A DNA stretch of 64,000 nucleotides from Adhaeribacter aquaticus DSM 16391 (lineage in GTDB: Bacteria > Bacteroidota > Bacteroidia > Cytophagales > Hymenobacteraceae): contig NZ_KI421517.1 of NCBI RefSeq assembly GCF_000473365.1, positions 124,001 through 188,000 on the forward strand. Direction: 5' to 3'. This document shows, piece by piece, positions 18,486 through 27,864 of this stretch. Within the stretch, counting starts at the first letter, position 1, and the number at the start of each line of letters is the position of its first letter. The notes under the pieces were generated by a model. It was not told the origin of the DNA, made no database searches, and saw only the letters and a list, made by a program, of their open reading frames with translations. A program made the translations under genes and the position numbers.

Positions 18486-20651
18486 ATGAAAAGAGTCCCC
18501 TTTCTTTTTTTATTCTTTTTTTTGTTCTTAAAAATTGCCGTTGCCCAAAAAGTGAAAGTGGTTTATAACAAAGCCTTACCTCAGGCTGGTTATGCTGCCG
18601 ATCGGCTACAAAAAGCGTTAGCAAAGAAAGGTTATACCCTGAATAACGGAAGTACTGATTATACTATTAATCTGGAAATTAAATCAGGTGCCTTAGGTAA
18701 AGAAGCTTACAAAATTACGACCGAGAATAAAAAAATCACCATTACTGGCGGCGATGCTACGGGCTTAATCTATGGCAGTTTAGCTATAGCCGAAGACTTA
18801 GGCAATGGAACAGCTTTACAGAATATTAAAGCCGCTAGCGAAAAGCCTAATCTACCTTTCCGGGCCATAAAATTTGACTTGCCTTGGGATACCTACCGCC
18901 ACAGTTACTCCCTGGATCAGCACTACGAAACCTGCCGGGATTTAAATTACTGGAAAGCTTTTCTGGATATGATGGTAGAAAACCGGTTCAATGCACTAAC
19001 GCTTTGGAACCTGCACCCTTATACCTACATGATTAAAGCCAAGAATTTCCCAGAGGCCACCCCCTTCAGTGATAAAGAATTAAAACAGTGGCAGGAGTTG
19101 CATCGGGGAATTTTTAGAATGGCTAAAGAACGAGGCATAGATACTTACCTTATCCCTTTTAACATATTTGTAAGTCCCGAATTTGCCAAAGCTCATAATG
19201 TGGCTATGGATAACCTGGAACATCATTTCTTTGTAGACGGGGATACCTCGGCTATTATAAAACGCTATACCCGCGAAAGTGTAACCCAGGTTTTGCAGGA
19301 ATACCCGGATTTAACAGGTTTTGGTTTAACGCTTGGCGAGGGTATGGGAGGCATGACTCCGCAGCAACGGGAAGACTGGATGCAAGAAGTTATAATTGCT
19401 GGCATGCGTAATGCCAACCGTAAAACGAAACTAGTACACCGCATTCCTTTCTCCGGCAATACCGGCTCTTTAGGAGCCACCTCCGTAGAAATGGAACAGA
19501 TAACCCGCCGGGGAATAGAAAAAGAAGCCGCCATGCCTTTTATAGAAGGGCCGGTTTGGGCCGATTTAAAATTTAATTGGTCGCATGCGCACTCTACCCC
19601 TAAATTAATTAAAGTACACGGCGGTAAATTATATGGCACCTACTGGAATCCCGTACCTAAAGATTACAAAATAACCTGGACAGCCCGCAACGAGGATTTC
19701 TTTTGCCTACGCTGGGGTGTACCTGGCTTTGTGCGGGAACATATTGCTCAGAATAGCCCCGAATATGTAGGTGGTTATTTCATAGGTTCTGAAACGTATA
19801 TTCCTGCTTTAGATTATTTTACCAAAATAGGCGGACCAGTAGATTGGAAATATGCTTTTGAACGGCAATGGTTATTTTATAAAACATGGGGCCGGTTACT
19901 GTATAATCCAACTACTCCTGATGCCTTATTTAAAGCAGAATTTACCCGTCGCTATGGCCCGAAAGCCGAAAACTTATTGGCTGCTTATACCCATGCCGGT
20001 ACTACTCCCCTACGCTTAGCTTCTTCATTCGACTTTACCTGGGACTTTTCTCTATATAGTGAAGGCTTTCTGGCGCTCGATCCGGTAAAGAAAAGTGTAG
20101 ATTATATTTCAGTTGATCGTCAGATTAATCAACCGGTATTGGACCCGGATTATGTTTCGGTGAAAGATTATGTAAAGACTATAACTACCGGCGGTACTTT
20201 TGAAAAGAATAAAATTACCCCCCTGGTACTGGCTAAGATGCTGGAGGATGATAGTAATAAAGCATTAGACTTAGTTAAGGACATAAATCCTGGCAATAAC
20301 AATACCTTTATGTATGAAGTGGCCGATGTAAAAGTCTGGGGTAACCTGGGATTATATTTTGCCGAAAAATTGCGGGGAGCGGTGGACTTACAAACCTACC
20401 GAACCAAAGGTGGCGAAGCAAACAAACAGAACGCTGTAAAACACCTGGAAAAATCTTTAGAATATTGGGATAAAGTAGTAGCCATTACTTCTCCTATTTA
20501 CAAAGAAATGCCACTGGTTCATTTTAGTGAGCAGCCAGGAAATACTAAAGAACAAAATGATAAGCTGCGCTTCCACTGGTCTATTTATCGGCCAGAAGTA
20601 GCTAAAGATATAGAAGTTGCCCGGGCAGCCAAGGCAAATTCCATTCAATAG
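18486..20651 (+). CDS. Secreted glycoside hydrolase with GH20/GH67-like N domain and TIM barrel
   Basis: A 721-residue exported protein (signal peptide 1-21). Residues about 22-120 look like the alpha/beta N-terminal domain shared by beta-hexosaminidases and alpha-glucuronidases, ending with GGDATGLIYGSLAIAEDL. Residues about 125-480 read as a TIM barrel: LPFRAIKFD, NRFNALTLWNLHP, TGFGLTLGEGMGG and MPFIEGPVWADLKFNW form successive strands. Glu285 (LGEG) and Glu354 (IEGP) are candidate catalytic acids. The C-terminal 240 residues are mainly helical. I cannot place it in a defined GH family, so the substrate is unknown; hexuronic acid or amino-sugar glycans are plausible. The gene stands alone and has its own terminator. 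Confidence 0.7.
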   Translation: MKRVPFLFLFFFLFLKIAVAQKVKVVYNKALPQAGYAADRLQKALAKKGYTLNNGSTDYTINLEIKSGALGKEAYKITTENKKITITGGDATGLIYGSLAIAEDLGNGTALQNIKAASEKPNLPFRAIKFDLPWDTYRHSYSLDQHYETCRDLNYWKAFLDMMVENRFNALTLWNLHPYTYMIKAKNFPEATPFSDKELKQWQELHRGIFRMAKERGIDTYLIPFNIFVSPEFAKAHNVAMDNLEHHFFVDGDTSAIIKRYTRESVTQVLQEYPDLTGFGLTLGEGMGGMTPQQREDWMQEVIIAGMRNANRKTKLVHRIPFSGNTGSLGATSVEMEQITRRGIEKEAAMPFIEGPVWADLKFNWSHAHSTPKLIKVHGGKLYGTYWNPVPKDYKITWTARNEDFFCLRWGVPGFVREHIAQNSPEYVGGYFIGSETYIPALDYFTKIGGPVDWKYAFERQWLFYKTWGRLLYNPTTPDALFKAEFTRRYGPKAENLLAAYTHAGTTPLRLASSFDFTWDFSLYSEGFLALDPVKKSVDYISVDRQINQPVLDPDYVSVKDYVKTITTGGTFEKNKITPLVLAKMLEDDSNKALDLVKDINPGNNNTFMYEVADVKVWGNLGLYFAEKLRGAVDLQTYRTKGGEANKQNAVKHLEKSLEYWDKVVAITSPIYKEMPLVHFSEQPGNTKEQNDKLRFHWSIYRPEVAKDIEVARAAKANSIQ

Positions 20652-20680
20652 TTTGTTTTAACAGAAAGTTAAATTTATCC

Positions 20681-20730
20681 AAACCTTAAAGTACCTAAAG
20701 GCAAAAGCTTATAGGTGCTTTAAGGTTTTT
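20681..20730 (+). terminator. Rho-independent terminator after the glycoside hydrolase gene
   Basis: A 16-bp inverted repeat (20681-20696 and 20713-20728) with one G-T pair, a 16-base loop and a T5 tail. Confidence 0.85.
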
Positions 20731-20966
20731 CTATTAAAGGCCATTTACCTCAATCCGGGATTTTTAATCACTCTCTGGGCAGTTAATAAGGTGAGATCTA
20801 ATATTTTGGATACACCTTCCCTTATATATTGCTTCTTATTTAAAATATTTAAAAAATTTCTTCTAATTAAACTGTTATAAACAGATTACAGGACCCAAAC
20901 TGGCAGCAACACCTTTTTATATTAACTTTCGTATAAAAATCTATAAAAGATCTTAAAAGGGTTTGT
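20731..20966. other. Spacer upstream of a small gene
   Basis: Together with the terminator this makes a stretch of about 315 bases without a gene. It is AT-rich and presumably carries the promoter for the small gene at 20967; nothing else was seen. Confidence 0.5.
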
Positions 20967-21248
20967 ATGGATTTGGACTTTACAGGGTTTATCGAAACGG
21001 AGTGCGGGAAGAAGTTTAAGATTGATATTTTTGATCAATTAGCCCTTGGCGTTTTGCAAAGTGAGAAGTTTTTAGATGACCCATCTCTTGTGCCAACTAC
21101 TTTTTCTCTTTATAAGACCATTACTGATTTATACTTATTGGAAATTACCCGTTTTGACGAAGAGAAAGATAACTTAATTACGACCTACAAGATTTTATCG
21201 GAAGCAGAAGCTGCGCCTTATCTGGATAATTGTTACATTAGTATCTGA
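20967..21248 (+). CDS. Hypothetical protein (93 aa)
   Basis: An acidic, soluble protein of 93 residues with two Cys (about 13 and 90) and no signal peptide or membrane helix. Alternating hydrophobic residues between 50 and 80 suggest beta strands. I do not recognise it. It is convergent with the MFS transporter gene at 21418, with no strong terminator visible between them. Confidence 0.6.
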   Translation: MDLDFTGFIETECGKKFKIDIFDQLALGVLQSEKFLDDPSLVPTTFSLYKTITDLYLLEITRFDEEKDNLITTYKILSEAEAAPYLDNCYISI

Positions 21249-21417
21249 GGCCTTACCATCCAACTTAAAAACAAGCGTAACTATTCTAAACCTGAATGTT
21301 TACGCCTGTTTTTTATTTAATTTTAGACCTTACCATTTATACTTTAACTATCTCGGTTACTCTTTTCCAAATAAGCCAAGCTGGTTATGTTTTCTCAACT
21401 TCAGCAAGCAAGTTTAT

Positions 21418-22644
21418 TTATTCTTCTAAAAAATTAAGGTCTTTACCAAAGGTTTCTTTTAGCTGCGATAGCGCAAGCAGCGCAATTATAACTGTAATTC
21501 CGCCCACTATTGCTGCGCCATTTAGCACCCCAAATTGCACCCGAAGCGCTAAAAACATAGGGGTAATAATATTAACACTACCCCGCACAAAGTTAGGAAC
21601 AGTAGTAGCCACTGTTGCACGTAAATTGGTACCAAACTGTTCGGCCGCAATGGTCACAAACAAAGCCCAATAACCTATAGAGAAACCTAACGCCATACAA
21701 ACTCCATAAACAATTCCTGAATGCTGAAGCGGTACAAATAAGTAAACGATAATAGACAGTGAGGTAAGTAATATAAATGTAAGGACTACTTTCCGGCGAC
21801 TTCTTAATAACTGGCTCAGCAAACCACTGGAAAAATCTCCAATTGAAAGCCCTATATAAGCAAACATAATGGCTTTACCGGCAATAATAGGTTCGGGAAC
21901 GCCCATTGCGGCTCCAAATTCAGGCGAAAAGGTAACTAAAATGCCTATTACAAACCAAATAGGTAAACCAATCAGGATGCAGCTTAAATACTTTGAAAAT
22001 TGCTTACCAGATGTAAATAATTGCAAAAAATTGCCGCGGCTTACCTGCTTTTCTTTTACCTCTTTAAAAATTCCTGATTCAAAAACACTTACTCGCATTA
22101 ATAATAGCAATAACCCTAACCCACCCCCAATAAAGTAAGCTATCTGCCAATCAAAAAGATCAACAACAAAATAAGCTAAAACTGCCCCTAAAACCCCTAC
22201 CGAAGCTACCAAAGATGTACCATAACCCCGGATTTCTTTAGGTAGAATTTCGGAAACTAAGGTAATACCGGCCCCCAGTTCACCGGCCAGTCCTACTCCG
22301 GCAATAAACCTCAGAATAGCATATTGATTTACGGTTACTACCAAACCATTAGCAATATTAGCTAAAGAATAAAGTAAAATTGACCCAAATAAGACGGAAA
22401 GCCTTCCTCGTTTATCTCCTAAAATACCCCAAAGTATACCACCAATAAGCATGCCGGCCATCTGCATATTAATTAGCCGAACTCCTTGCTCCAGCAATTC
22501 AGATTCAGGAACTCCCAAAAACTTTAAACTGGGAATTCTTACAATACTAAAAAGTAACAGATCATATATATCTACAAAATATCCGAGTGCGGCTACAATA
22601 ACGGGTACTTTTAGCAGTTGCCGTAGCTTAGAAGGCTCTGTCAT
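21418..22644 (-). CDS. MFS transporter (sugar/acid symporter type)
   Basis: A 408-residue major facilitator protein with 12 predicted helices. The loop 2-3 motif GDKRGR (about 73-78) and the RFIAGVGLAGELGAG segment at about 113-127 are typical of sugar/metabolite-H+ symporters. It lies 42 bases downstream of the ROK kinase gene in the same direction, so the pair probably forms a transport-and-phosphorylation unit. The substrate is not readable from sequence; a hexose, amino sugar or sugar acid that the kinase can trap is the simplest guess. Confidence 0.88.
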   Translation of the reverse strand: MTEPSKLRQLLKVPVIVAALGYFVDIYDLLLFSIVRIPSLKFLGVPESELLEQGVRLINMQMAGMLIGGILWGILGDKRGRLSVLFGSILLYSLANIANGLVVTVNQYAILRFIAGVGLAGELGAGITLVSEILPKEIRGYGTSLVASVGVLGAVLAYFVVDLFDWQIAYFIGGGLGLLLLLMRVSVFESGIFKEVKEKQVSRGNFLQLFTSGKQFSKYLSCILIGLPIWFVIGILVTFSPEFGAAMGVPEPIIAGKAIMFAYIGLSIGDFSSGLLSQLLRSRRKVVLTFILLTSLSIIVYLFVPLQHSGIVYGVCMALGFSIGYWALFVTIAAEQFGTNLRATVATTVPNFVRGSVNIITPMFLALRVQFGVLNGAAIVGGITVIIALLALSQLKETFGKDLNFLEE

Positions 22645-22686
22645 TTATGGTTATAAACTACTAGTAGAAAAATAAATTATAATAAA

Positions 22687-23595
22687 TTAAGCGGTAAGCA
22701 TGGCTGCTCCAAATACGCCTGCGCTGTCGCCTAACTTTGGTTTCAATAAGGAAATTTCAGGTTTATTATTAAATACACGTGTCTTTAAGGCTTCTACCCC
22801 TTCGTTATAAAGTAACTCTATATTACCTACACCACCTCCAACAACAATAGCATCCGGATCCAGAATATTTATAACTACGGCCAGTGCTTTACCAAAAAAA
22901 TGAATTAACCGATCCATGGTTTCCTTAGCTACCGGATCGTTTCCTTCCTGGTAACGTTTTACAATTTCTGGTAATTTTAACGCTTGGCCACTTCTATCTG
23001 CATAAAATCGTTGTAAGGCAGGCCCTGAAATTACGGTCTCTACACAACCAATCCGGCCACAGTAGCATTTCCCACCTGATTCATCCAGAAAATTATGTCC
23101 CCACTCGCCAGCTATACCTTGTTTGCCCTGTACGACCCTATTATTTACCACAATACCCCCGCCAACGCCAGTACCTAAAATTAAACCTACTACTACTTCG
23201 GCATTAGGAAATACATCAGGCACAATTCCTAAATTAGCCTCGGCTAACGCAAAGCAGTTGGCATCGTTACTGGTAAAAACCGGCACTCCTAAAACAGCTT
23301 CTATATCACTTCTGAAAGGCTTATCATTCATGCAGGTGGTATTGCTGTTCTTCATGGTCTTGGTAACCGGATCTATAATACCTGGTGTACCCATACCAAT
23401 ACTGGTTGGCTGCAAACCAGTTTCCTCTTTCAGCAATTGTACCAGGGTTTTAATTTGATTCAGGATATGTTCATACCCTTTTTCTGACTCGGTACCTACC
23501 CGGGTGCGGGCTAATATCTTGAAAGGATTACCGGGCTCTAATACAACACCCTCAATTTTGGTTCCACCTAAATCAATTCCCCAAAGTGGCTGCAT
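22687..23595 (-). CDS. ROK family sugar kinase
   Basis: An ATP-dependent sugar kinase of the ROK family (302 aa). It has the N-terminal phosphate loop DLGGTK (8-13), the catalytic Asp111 in SNDAN, GTGVGGG at 141-147, and the zinc site made by His167 (GEWGHN) and Cys177, Cys179 and Cys184 (CYCGRIGC). The sequence is compatible with glucokinase, fructokinase or N-acetylglucosamine kinase; I cannot decide between them. It is the first gene of a two-gene unit with the MFS transporter. Confidence 0.9.
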   Translation of the reverse strand: MQPLWGIDLGGTKIEGVVLEPGNPFKILARTRVGTESEKGYEHILNQIKTLVQLLKEETGLQPTSIGMGTPGIIDPVTKTMKNSNTTCMNDKPFRSDIEAVLGVPVFTSNDANCFALAEANLGIVPDVFPNAEVVVGLILGTGVGGGIVVNNRVVQGKQGIAGEWGHNFLDESGGKCYCGRIGCVETVISGPALQRFYADRSGQALKLPEIVKRYQEGNDPVAKETMDRLIHFFGKALAVVINILDPDAIVVGGGVGNIELLYNEGVEALKTRVFNNKPEISLLKPKLGDSAGVFGAAMLTA

Positions 23596-23762
23596 AATTC
23601 TGTTCCTTTTTTATAATTTCTGAAAATATTTATAGAAGATTATTATACTTTAAATCTGATTAAAAGTGGCTGCCTTTTTCATTAAATTATTTCAAAACTA
23701 ATGCTTCAAATATAGGTAATTTTAAATGTATAAGAAGCTGTGAGCTTAAAATAAGGCAATAA

Positions 23763-23794
23763 AAAACTCCTGCCGGGGGTCTGACAGGAGTTTT
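23763..23794 (-). terminator. Rho-independent terminator of the PQQ sugar dehydrogenase gene
   Basis: A 10-bp inverted repeat (23763-23772 and 23785-23794) lies 20 bases after the stop codon at 23814 and ends in a T6 run on the minus strand. On the plus strand it also ends in T-rich sequence. Confidence 0.88.
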
Positions 23795-23813
23795 ATTTTT
23801 TAAAGTCAAGAAT

Positions 23814-25028
23814 TTAGCTTCCTGGTTTTAGCTTATATATTTTGCCAGAGGTATAAGCCAGCACGTACAAATTATTTTGGGCATCTTCGCCGAAGGAAGA
23901 AAGTGGTACATCTAATTTACCTATCTGCTCATTTTTTACTGCTTTATTTCCTTCATAGGTAAGTGCCCAGATATTACCACTCACATAATCGCCATAAATA
24001 TACTTACCCTCTAAACCAGGTAAATTTTTATCATGACTTACATAACCGCCTGTGATAGACAACCCGGTACTGGCACCGTGTGGGTAAGTCCATATTGGCA
24101 ACTTAAGATTAGTTTTGTCGCAGTTAGCCGGATTAAAGCAATTATTTGCCTCCATTAAACGCCAACCATAATTACCACCTTTTTCTATTATATCAACTTC
24201 TTCAATTTCATCTTGTCCCACATCGGCAGCCCAAAGTAGTCCTGTTTTCCGGTCAAAATTAAAGCGCCACGGGTTACGCATACCATAAGCAAAAATTTCT
24301 TCCCGAAATCCTTCTGTGTTGTTTTTAAATGGATTATCGGCAGGAATACCATACTTCATTGAACCAGCTGCATTATCTACATCAATCCGAATGATCTTAC
24401 CTAATAATTCTTTTCGGTTTTGGCCGTTATTTAAGGGGTCGCCGCCACTTCCTCCATCGCCCGAAGCAATGTACAAATATCCATCGTTACCAAAAGCTAC
24501 CTTACCTCCATTATGGTTGCTGTAAGGCTGCCGGTAGGTCAACAATATTTCTTCACTCTTCGGATCAGCTGTATTTGGATTGCCCTGATTTACTTTAAAC
24601 CTGGAAATATAAGTTGTTAATGGGTTGCCTCCGGTATAATTTACATAGAAATAGCCATTTTCTTTAAACTTCGGATGGAAAGCCAAACCCAACAGCCCTC
24701 TTTCACCGCCACTAACTATTCTATCCGTAATATCTAAAAATACGGGGGCAGTTTTTACATCCGCCTGGTTAGGGAAAACATGAATTTTACCTTTTTGCGC
24801 AATCACAAAAATCCTATCTGTACCATCATCGGGGCTGGTTAATTCTACTGGCAGATCGATAACTAAATTAGGGAAAGCGGCAGTAAGCGTATATTGACCA
24901 GTAGGAACAGAAGGAGCACTAGCAGCATTATTTGTAGAAGGATCGTTTCCCTTTTGGCCGGAGGAAGGATCGCAACTGGAAAAAATAAGCGCCAAAGGTG
25001 CTAATAAAACTAATTTTGAAATTTTCAT
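23814..25028 (-). CDS. PQQ-dependent aldose sugar dehydrogenase (glucose/sorbosone dehydrogenase family), lipoprotein
   Basis: A six-bladed beta-propeller of the GSDH family, which oxidises aldoses at C1 to lactones using pyrroloquinoline quinone. Family marks are the SGGERGLLGLAFHP segment, YVNYTGG, NHNGGKVAFG(N)DGYLYIASGDGG and YGMRNPWRF(N)FDR with WAADVGQDEIEE(V). The N terminus has a lipobox at Cys19 and a Ser/Asn/Pro-rich linker, so it is exported and anchored. Length (404 aa) fits the soluble aldose dehydrogenase branch. No PQQ biosynthesis gene is in the window, so cofactor supply cannot be judged. Confidence 0.9.
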   Translation of the reverse strand: MKISKLVLLAPLALIFSSCDPSSGQKGNDPSTNNAASAPSVPTGQYTLTAAFPNLVIDLPVELTSPDDGTDRIFVIAQKGKIHVFPNQADVKTAPVFLDITDRIVSGGERGLLGLAFHPKFKENGYFYVNYTGGNPLTTYISRFKVNQGNPNTADPKSEEILLTYRQPYSNHNGGKVAFGNDGYLYIASGDGGSGGDPLNNGQNRKELLGKIIRIDVDNAAGSMKYGIPADNPFKNNTEGFREEIFAYGMRNPWRFNFDRKTGLLWAADVGQDEIEEVDIIEKGGNYGWRLMEANNCFNPANCDKTNLKLPIWTYPHGASTGLSITGGYVSHDKNLPGLEGKYIYGDYVSGNIWALTYEGNKAVKNEQIGKLDVPLSSFGEDAQNNLYVLAYTSGKIYKLKPGS

Positions 25029-25195
25029 AAATTCTTTTTAGCAATTTAAAACGTGTTAGGAAAATAGCTTAGATACCTAAAAATCAATCTAAAAATAAAG
25101 CAAGAATAAACCTATACTATTGTAAATACGGAACATACAGGTTTAAGTAAATTTATTTTAAAAAACCTATATTCTAACGTTCTGAAAGGCTAAGA

Positions 25196-25203
25196 TATAT
25201 TTG
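25196..25203 (+). promoter_or_regulatory. Candidate Bacteroidota -7 element upstream of cysC
   Basis: TATATTTG matches the TAnnTTTG consensus of the Bacteroidota primary sigma factor and lies 52 bases before the cysC start. No good TTG box is found at the expected -33 distance, so support is partial. Confidence 0.3.
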
Positions 25204-25255
25204 ATTGTTACGTTTATAAAAATCCTACGTACAGCCGAGGGTAAAGATTATAACT

Positions 25256-25852
25256 TTGAACAAAGCTCTTCACCGAATTCACTCCCAGCATGCAAAGGCG
25301 TTAAAGCATGCTATTTTAAAACAGCGTCCGCTTGTTATTTGGATGACCGGTTTACCTGCCTCCGGCAAAAGTACTTTAGCCAGAGCATTAGAAACCCGAT
25401 TGTTAGAAGAAGGTTATTTCACCCAATGGATGGATGGAGACAGCTTACGATTGGGCCTTACCAGCGATTTAAGTTTTAGTGATGCAGATCAGGAAGAAAA
25501 TATCAGGCGTTCTTCGGAGGTAGCTAAGTTATTTCTGGAAAGTGGCATTATTACCATCTGTACTTTTATTAGTCCAACTAGCCATATACGCTCCATTGCC
25601 CGTAACATAATTGGTGTCACTAACTTCATGGAAGTATACTTGAATTGCTCTTTAGAAACCTGTGTGCAACGCGATGAGGAAAACTTGTATGGCCGGGCTT
25701 TACGTGGTGGAGTAGTTAATCTATCGGGCGTCAGTTTTCCTTATGAAGCTCCGGACCGACCCTCGCTGGAGCTATTTACTGGTTATCATTCCATAGAAGA
25801 TTGTACAAATCAACTAATGGAGGCAATTATTCCCCGCATAAGGCCTTTATAA
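25256..25852 (+). CDS. cysC: Adenylylsulfate (APS) kinase, orphan
   Basis: A cytosolic kinase that phosphorylates adenosine 5'-phosphosulfate to PAPS, the sulfate donor. The P-loop GLPASGKST is at 32-40, DGDSLR at 60-65 and the APS-kinase signature SFSDADQEENIRR at 73-85; a late SGVSFPYEAP matches the substrate lid. Length (198 aa) is normal. The start is a TTG, because no ATG exists in frame before the P-loop until the one two residues ahead of it. A TAACTTTG that would fit a -7 box overlaps this TTG, so the start is not certain. The sulfate adenylyltransferase genes cysD and cysN are not beside it. Confidence 0.88.
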   Translation: MNKALHRIHSQHAKALKHAILKQRPLVIWMTGLPASGKSTLARALETRLLEEGYFTQWMDGDSLRLGLTSDLSFSDADQEENIRRSSEVAKLFLESGIITICTFISPTSHIRSIARNIIGVTNFMEVYLNCSLETCVQRDEENLYGRALRGGVVNLSGVSFPYEAPDRPSLELFTGYHSIEDCTNQLMEAIIPRIRPL

Positions 25853-25976
25853 ATATAAAATATTATTTCACCTTTTGCCGTATCGCTAAAGTTTTAACTT
25901 TATCTTCCTGACTTAGTTACTTATTGTTAGAATTGGCTTATACTGTTTGTTTTCCACCATTTTAAACTAGCTTAGC

Positions 25977-27077
25977 GTGCCTTATAAAACTAGCTTCCGG
26001 TCTTTTAACCTAATTCTCAGAAACATTATCTGGGCCAGCGCAGGACTATTACTATTTACCAGCGGTTGTCAGGAAAATAAAAAGCAAACTTCCGCCCAGT
26101 CTGTTTCCTCTCAGGTTAGGCCAGTAAAAGCAGATAGTACAGTCCGGCCAGTTAAGCCAGCATCTTCCCCAGACACGGCAATTGCAGACTCCACTACCAG
26201 GAAAACAGCTAAAGCTCCCTTAAAAGCTAATCAGGATAGTCTGCGAAAAAATCTCCCCGGTTGGCCGGTTAAAGGACCAGAACCATTGCCCGGAGCCGTT
26301 TTACCCGGTAACCGGATCATAGCTTATTACGGCAATCCGCTCTCAAAAAGAATGGGTATCCTTGGGGAATTGCCACCAGAACAAATGTTCGCAAGACTGG
26401 ATAAGGAGGTAGCAGCCTGGCAAAAAGCCGACCCGAACACACCTGTGAAACCTGCTTTTCATGTAATTGTAGTAACTGCCCAGGGTAAGCCCGGGCCCGG
26501 AGGTAAATACCGGCTGCGCATGTCTGATCATGTGGCAGAAAAGGTAATTGGTTGGGCCAAACAAAAAGACGCCTTAGTTTTTCTCGATATTCAGATTGGG
26601 CAGAGCACCTTACAAGAGGAATTGCCCCGGCTGATACCTTTTTTAAAACAACCAAATGTGCACTTAGGGATAGATGCTGAATTTGCCATGCAAGGCAATG
26701 GGGTTCCCGGGCGACGTGTTGGTTCTTACGATGCTGCTGATATCAATTATGCCACTTCTTTGTTGGCCAAGTTAGTTGATGAGCATCAAATTCCGCCCAA
26801 ATTGCTCATTGTTCATAGGTTTACCCAACGCATGATAACCAACTATAAAAATATTAAGTTAGACCCCAGGGTACAGATTGTAATGCATATGGATGGATGG
26901 GGCTCACCGGCACTAAAAAGAAGTACTTATTCCCGCTACATTCAGCGTGAGCCTGTACAGTTTACTGGGTTCAAGGTCTTTTATAAAAACGATGTCCGGA
27001 AACAAGGTTGGCGCCTGATGACCCCGGAAGAAATATTACGTCTGCAGCCCCAACCACTTTACATTCAGTATCAATAA
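25977..27077 (+). CDS. Conserved hypothetical lipoprotein
   Basis: A lipobox ends at Cys31 (LLFTSGC). It is followed by a low-complexity linker rich in Ser, Thr, Pro and Lys (about 32-100), then a globular domain of about 260 residues. The domain reads as alternating strands and helices: RIIAYYGNP, FHVIVVTAQG, ALVFLDIQIG, VHLGIDAEFAM, PKLLIVHRFTQ, VQIVMHMDGWG and FTGFKVFYKND. This suggests a TIM-barrel-like fold with Asp/Glu-rich strand ends. I do not recognise a characterised family. The start is GTG at 25977. Confidence 0.68.
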   Translation: MPYKTSFRSFNLILRNIIWASAGLLLFTSGCQENKKQTSAQSVSSQVRPVKADSTVRPVKPASSPDTAIADSTTRKTAKAPLKANQDSLRKNLPGWPVKGPEPLPGAVLPGNRIIAYYGNPLSKRMGILGELPPEQMFARLDKEVAAWQKADPNTPVKPAFHVIVVTAQGKPGPGGKYRLRMSDHVAEKVIGWAKQKDALVFLDIQIGQSTLQEELPRLIPFLKQPNVHLGIDAEFAMQGNGVPGRRVGSYDAADINYATSLLAKLVDEHQIPPKLLIVHRFTQRMITNYKNIKLDPRVQIVMHMDGWGSPALKRSTYSRYIQREPVQFTGFKVFYKNDVRKQGWRLMTPEEILRLQPQPLYIQYQ

Positions 27078-27230
27078 TAAAGCAAAAAGCTTAAACTGAA
27101 ATAGTAAGGTAATATAATTTAACTCTATTTTATATAAGTAGAGTAAAGGATAACTGTTGCCTAATTATAAAATAAAAGTATTAGGCTGTAGAAAATTTTA
27201 CTTTCTAAAAAGCGGTAAATTATTAGAGTC

Positions 27231-27638
27231 TTAAAGCCAAAGGTTATTTGCCTGGTAAGCATTAACCTTATAATTCTTACTTAACTTTTCATCCTGGTTA
27301 TGCTTCCGAATAAATTCTTCCGACAAATATAATTCGCCCATATGCATTGGCATCTCCGGATTTACCAGGTGAACATAATCTTTTAAAAAATTAGTAAATA
27401 ATTCATCTACATACAGCGAATTAGGCACCTGCTTTAACAAACACATAGTTATCGAAAGTAAGTGATTAATTTGAATGTCTTTGGAATGTAAAGCTATATC
27501 TAAAGAATCAAACGAGTCGCCACATTTATCTATTTCTCCGATGTGATGATAAGCAGCAAGGGTAGCATTTAATTTGTGAATGATTGTGTAATAAAAATTC
27601 TCGGATTCCATCTCCTTATTATCCTTCAAGGTACTCAT
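27231..27638 (-). CDS. Hypothetical helical protein (135 aa)
   Basis: A soluble, mostly helical protein with no recognised domain. I start it at the ATG at 27638 (MSTLKDN), because the 13 codons upstream to an ATG at 27677 form an odd hydrophobic stretch that overlaps T-rich leader sequence; the longer form (148 aa) cannot be excluded. Notable segments are LAAYHHIGEIDKCGDSFDSLDIALHSKDIQ in the first half (positions about 26-55) and a terminal LWL. No operon partner. Confidence 0.55.
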   Translation of the reverse strand: MSTLKDNKEMESENFYYTIIHKLNATLAAYHHIGEIDKCGDSFDSLDIALHSKDIQINHLLSITMCLLKQVPNSLYVDELFTNFLKDYVHLVNPEMPMHMGELYLSEEFIRKHNQDEKLSKNYKVNAYQANNLWL

Positions 27639-27864
27639 TTGTTTCTTTACGGATAACAACACAAACAGTAACACCAAAACAGAACTTTTTTAAGATTTTT
27701 TTATATTTTAAAAAACTAATATTCTCATCAGCTACCTGGCTAACAATAACATAACACTATTTCAGGAACTATTTAAGCCTAGAAAAGGTATTGGGTTTAA
27801 CTGGTACAAGGCTAAAAAGCATATACTCCCATAGCCCTTTAATCAGCCAGTTTTAAATAAATCT

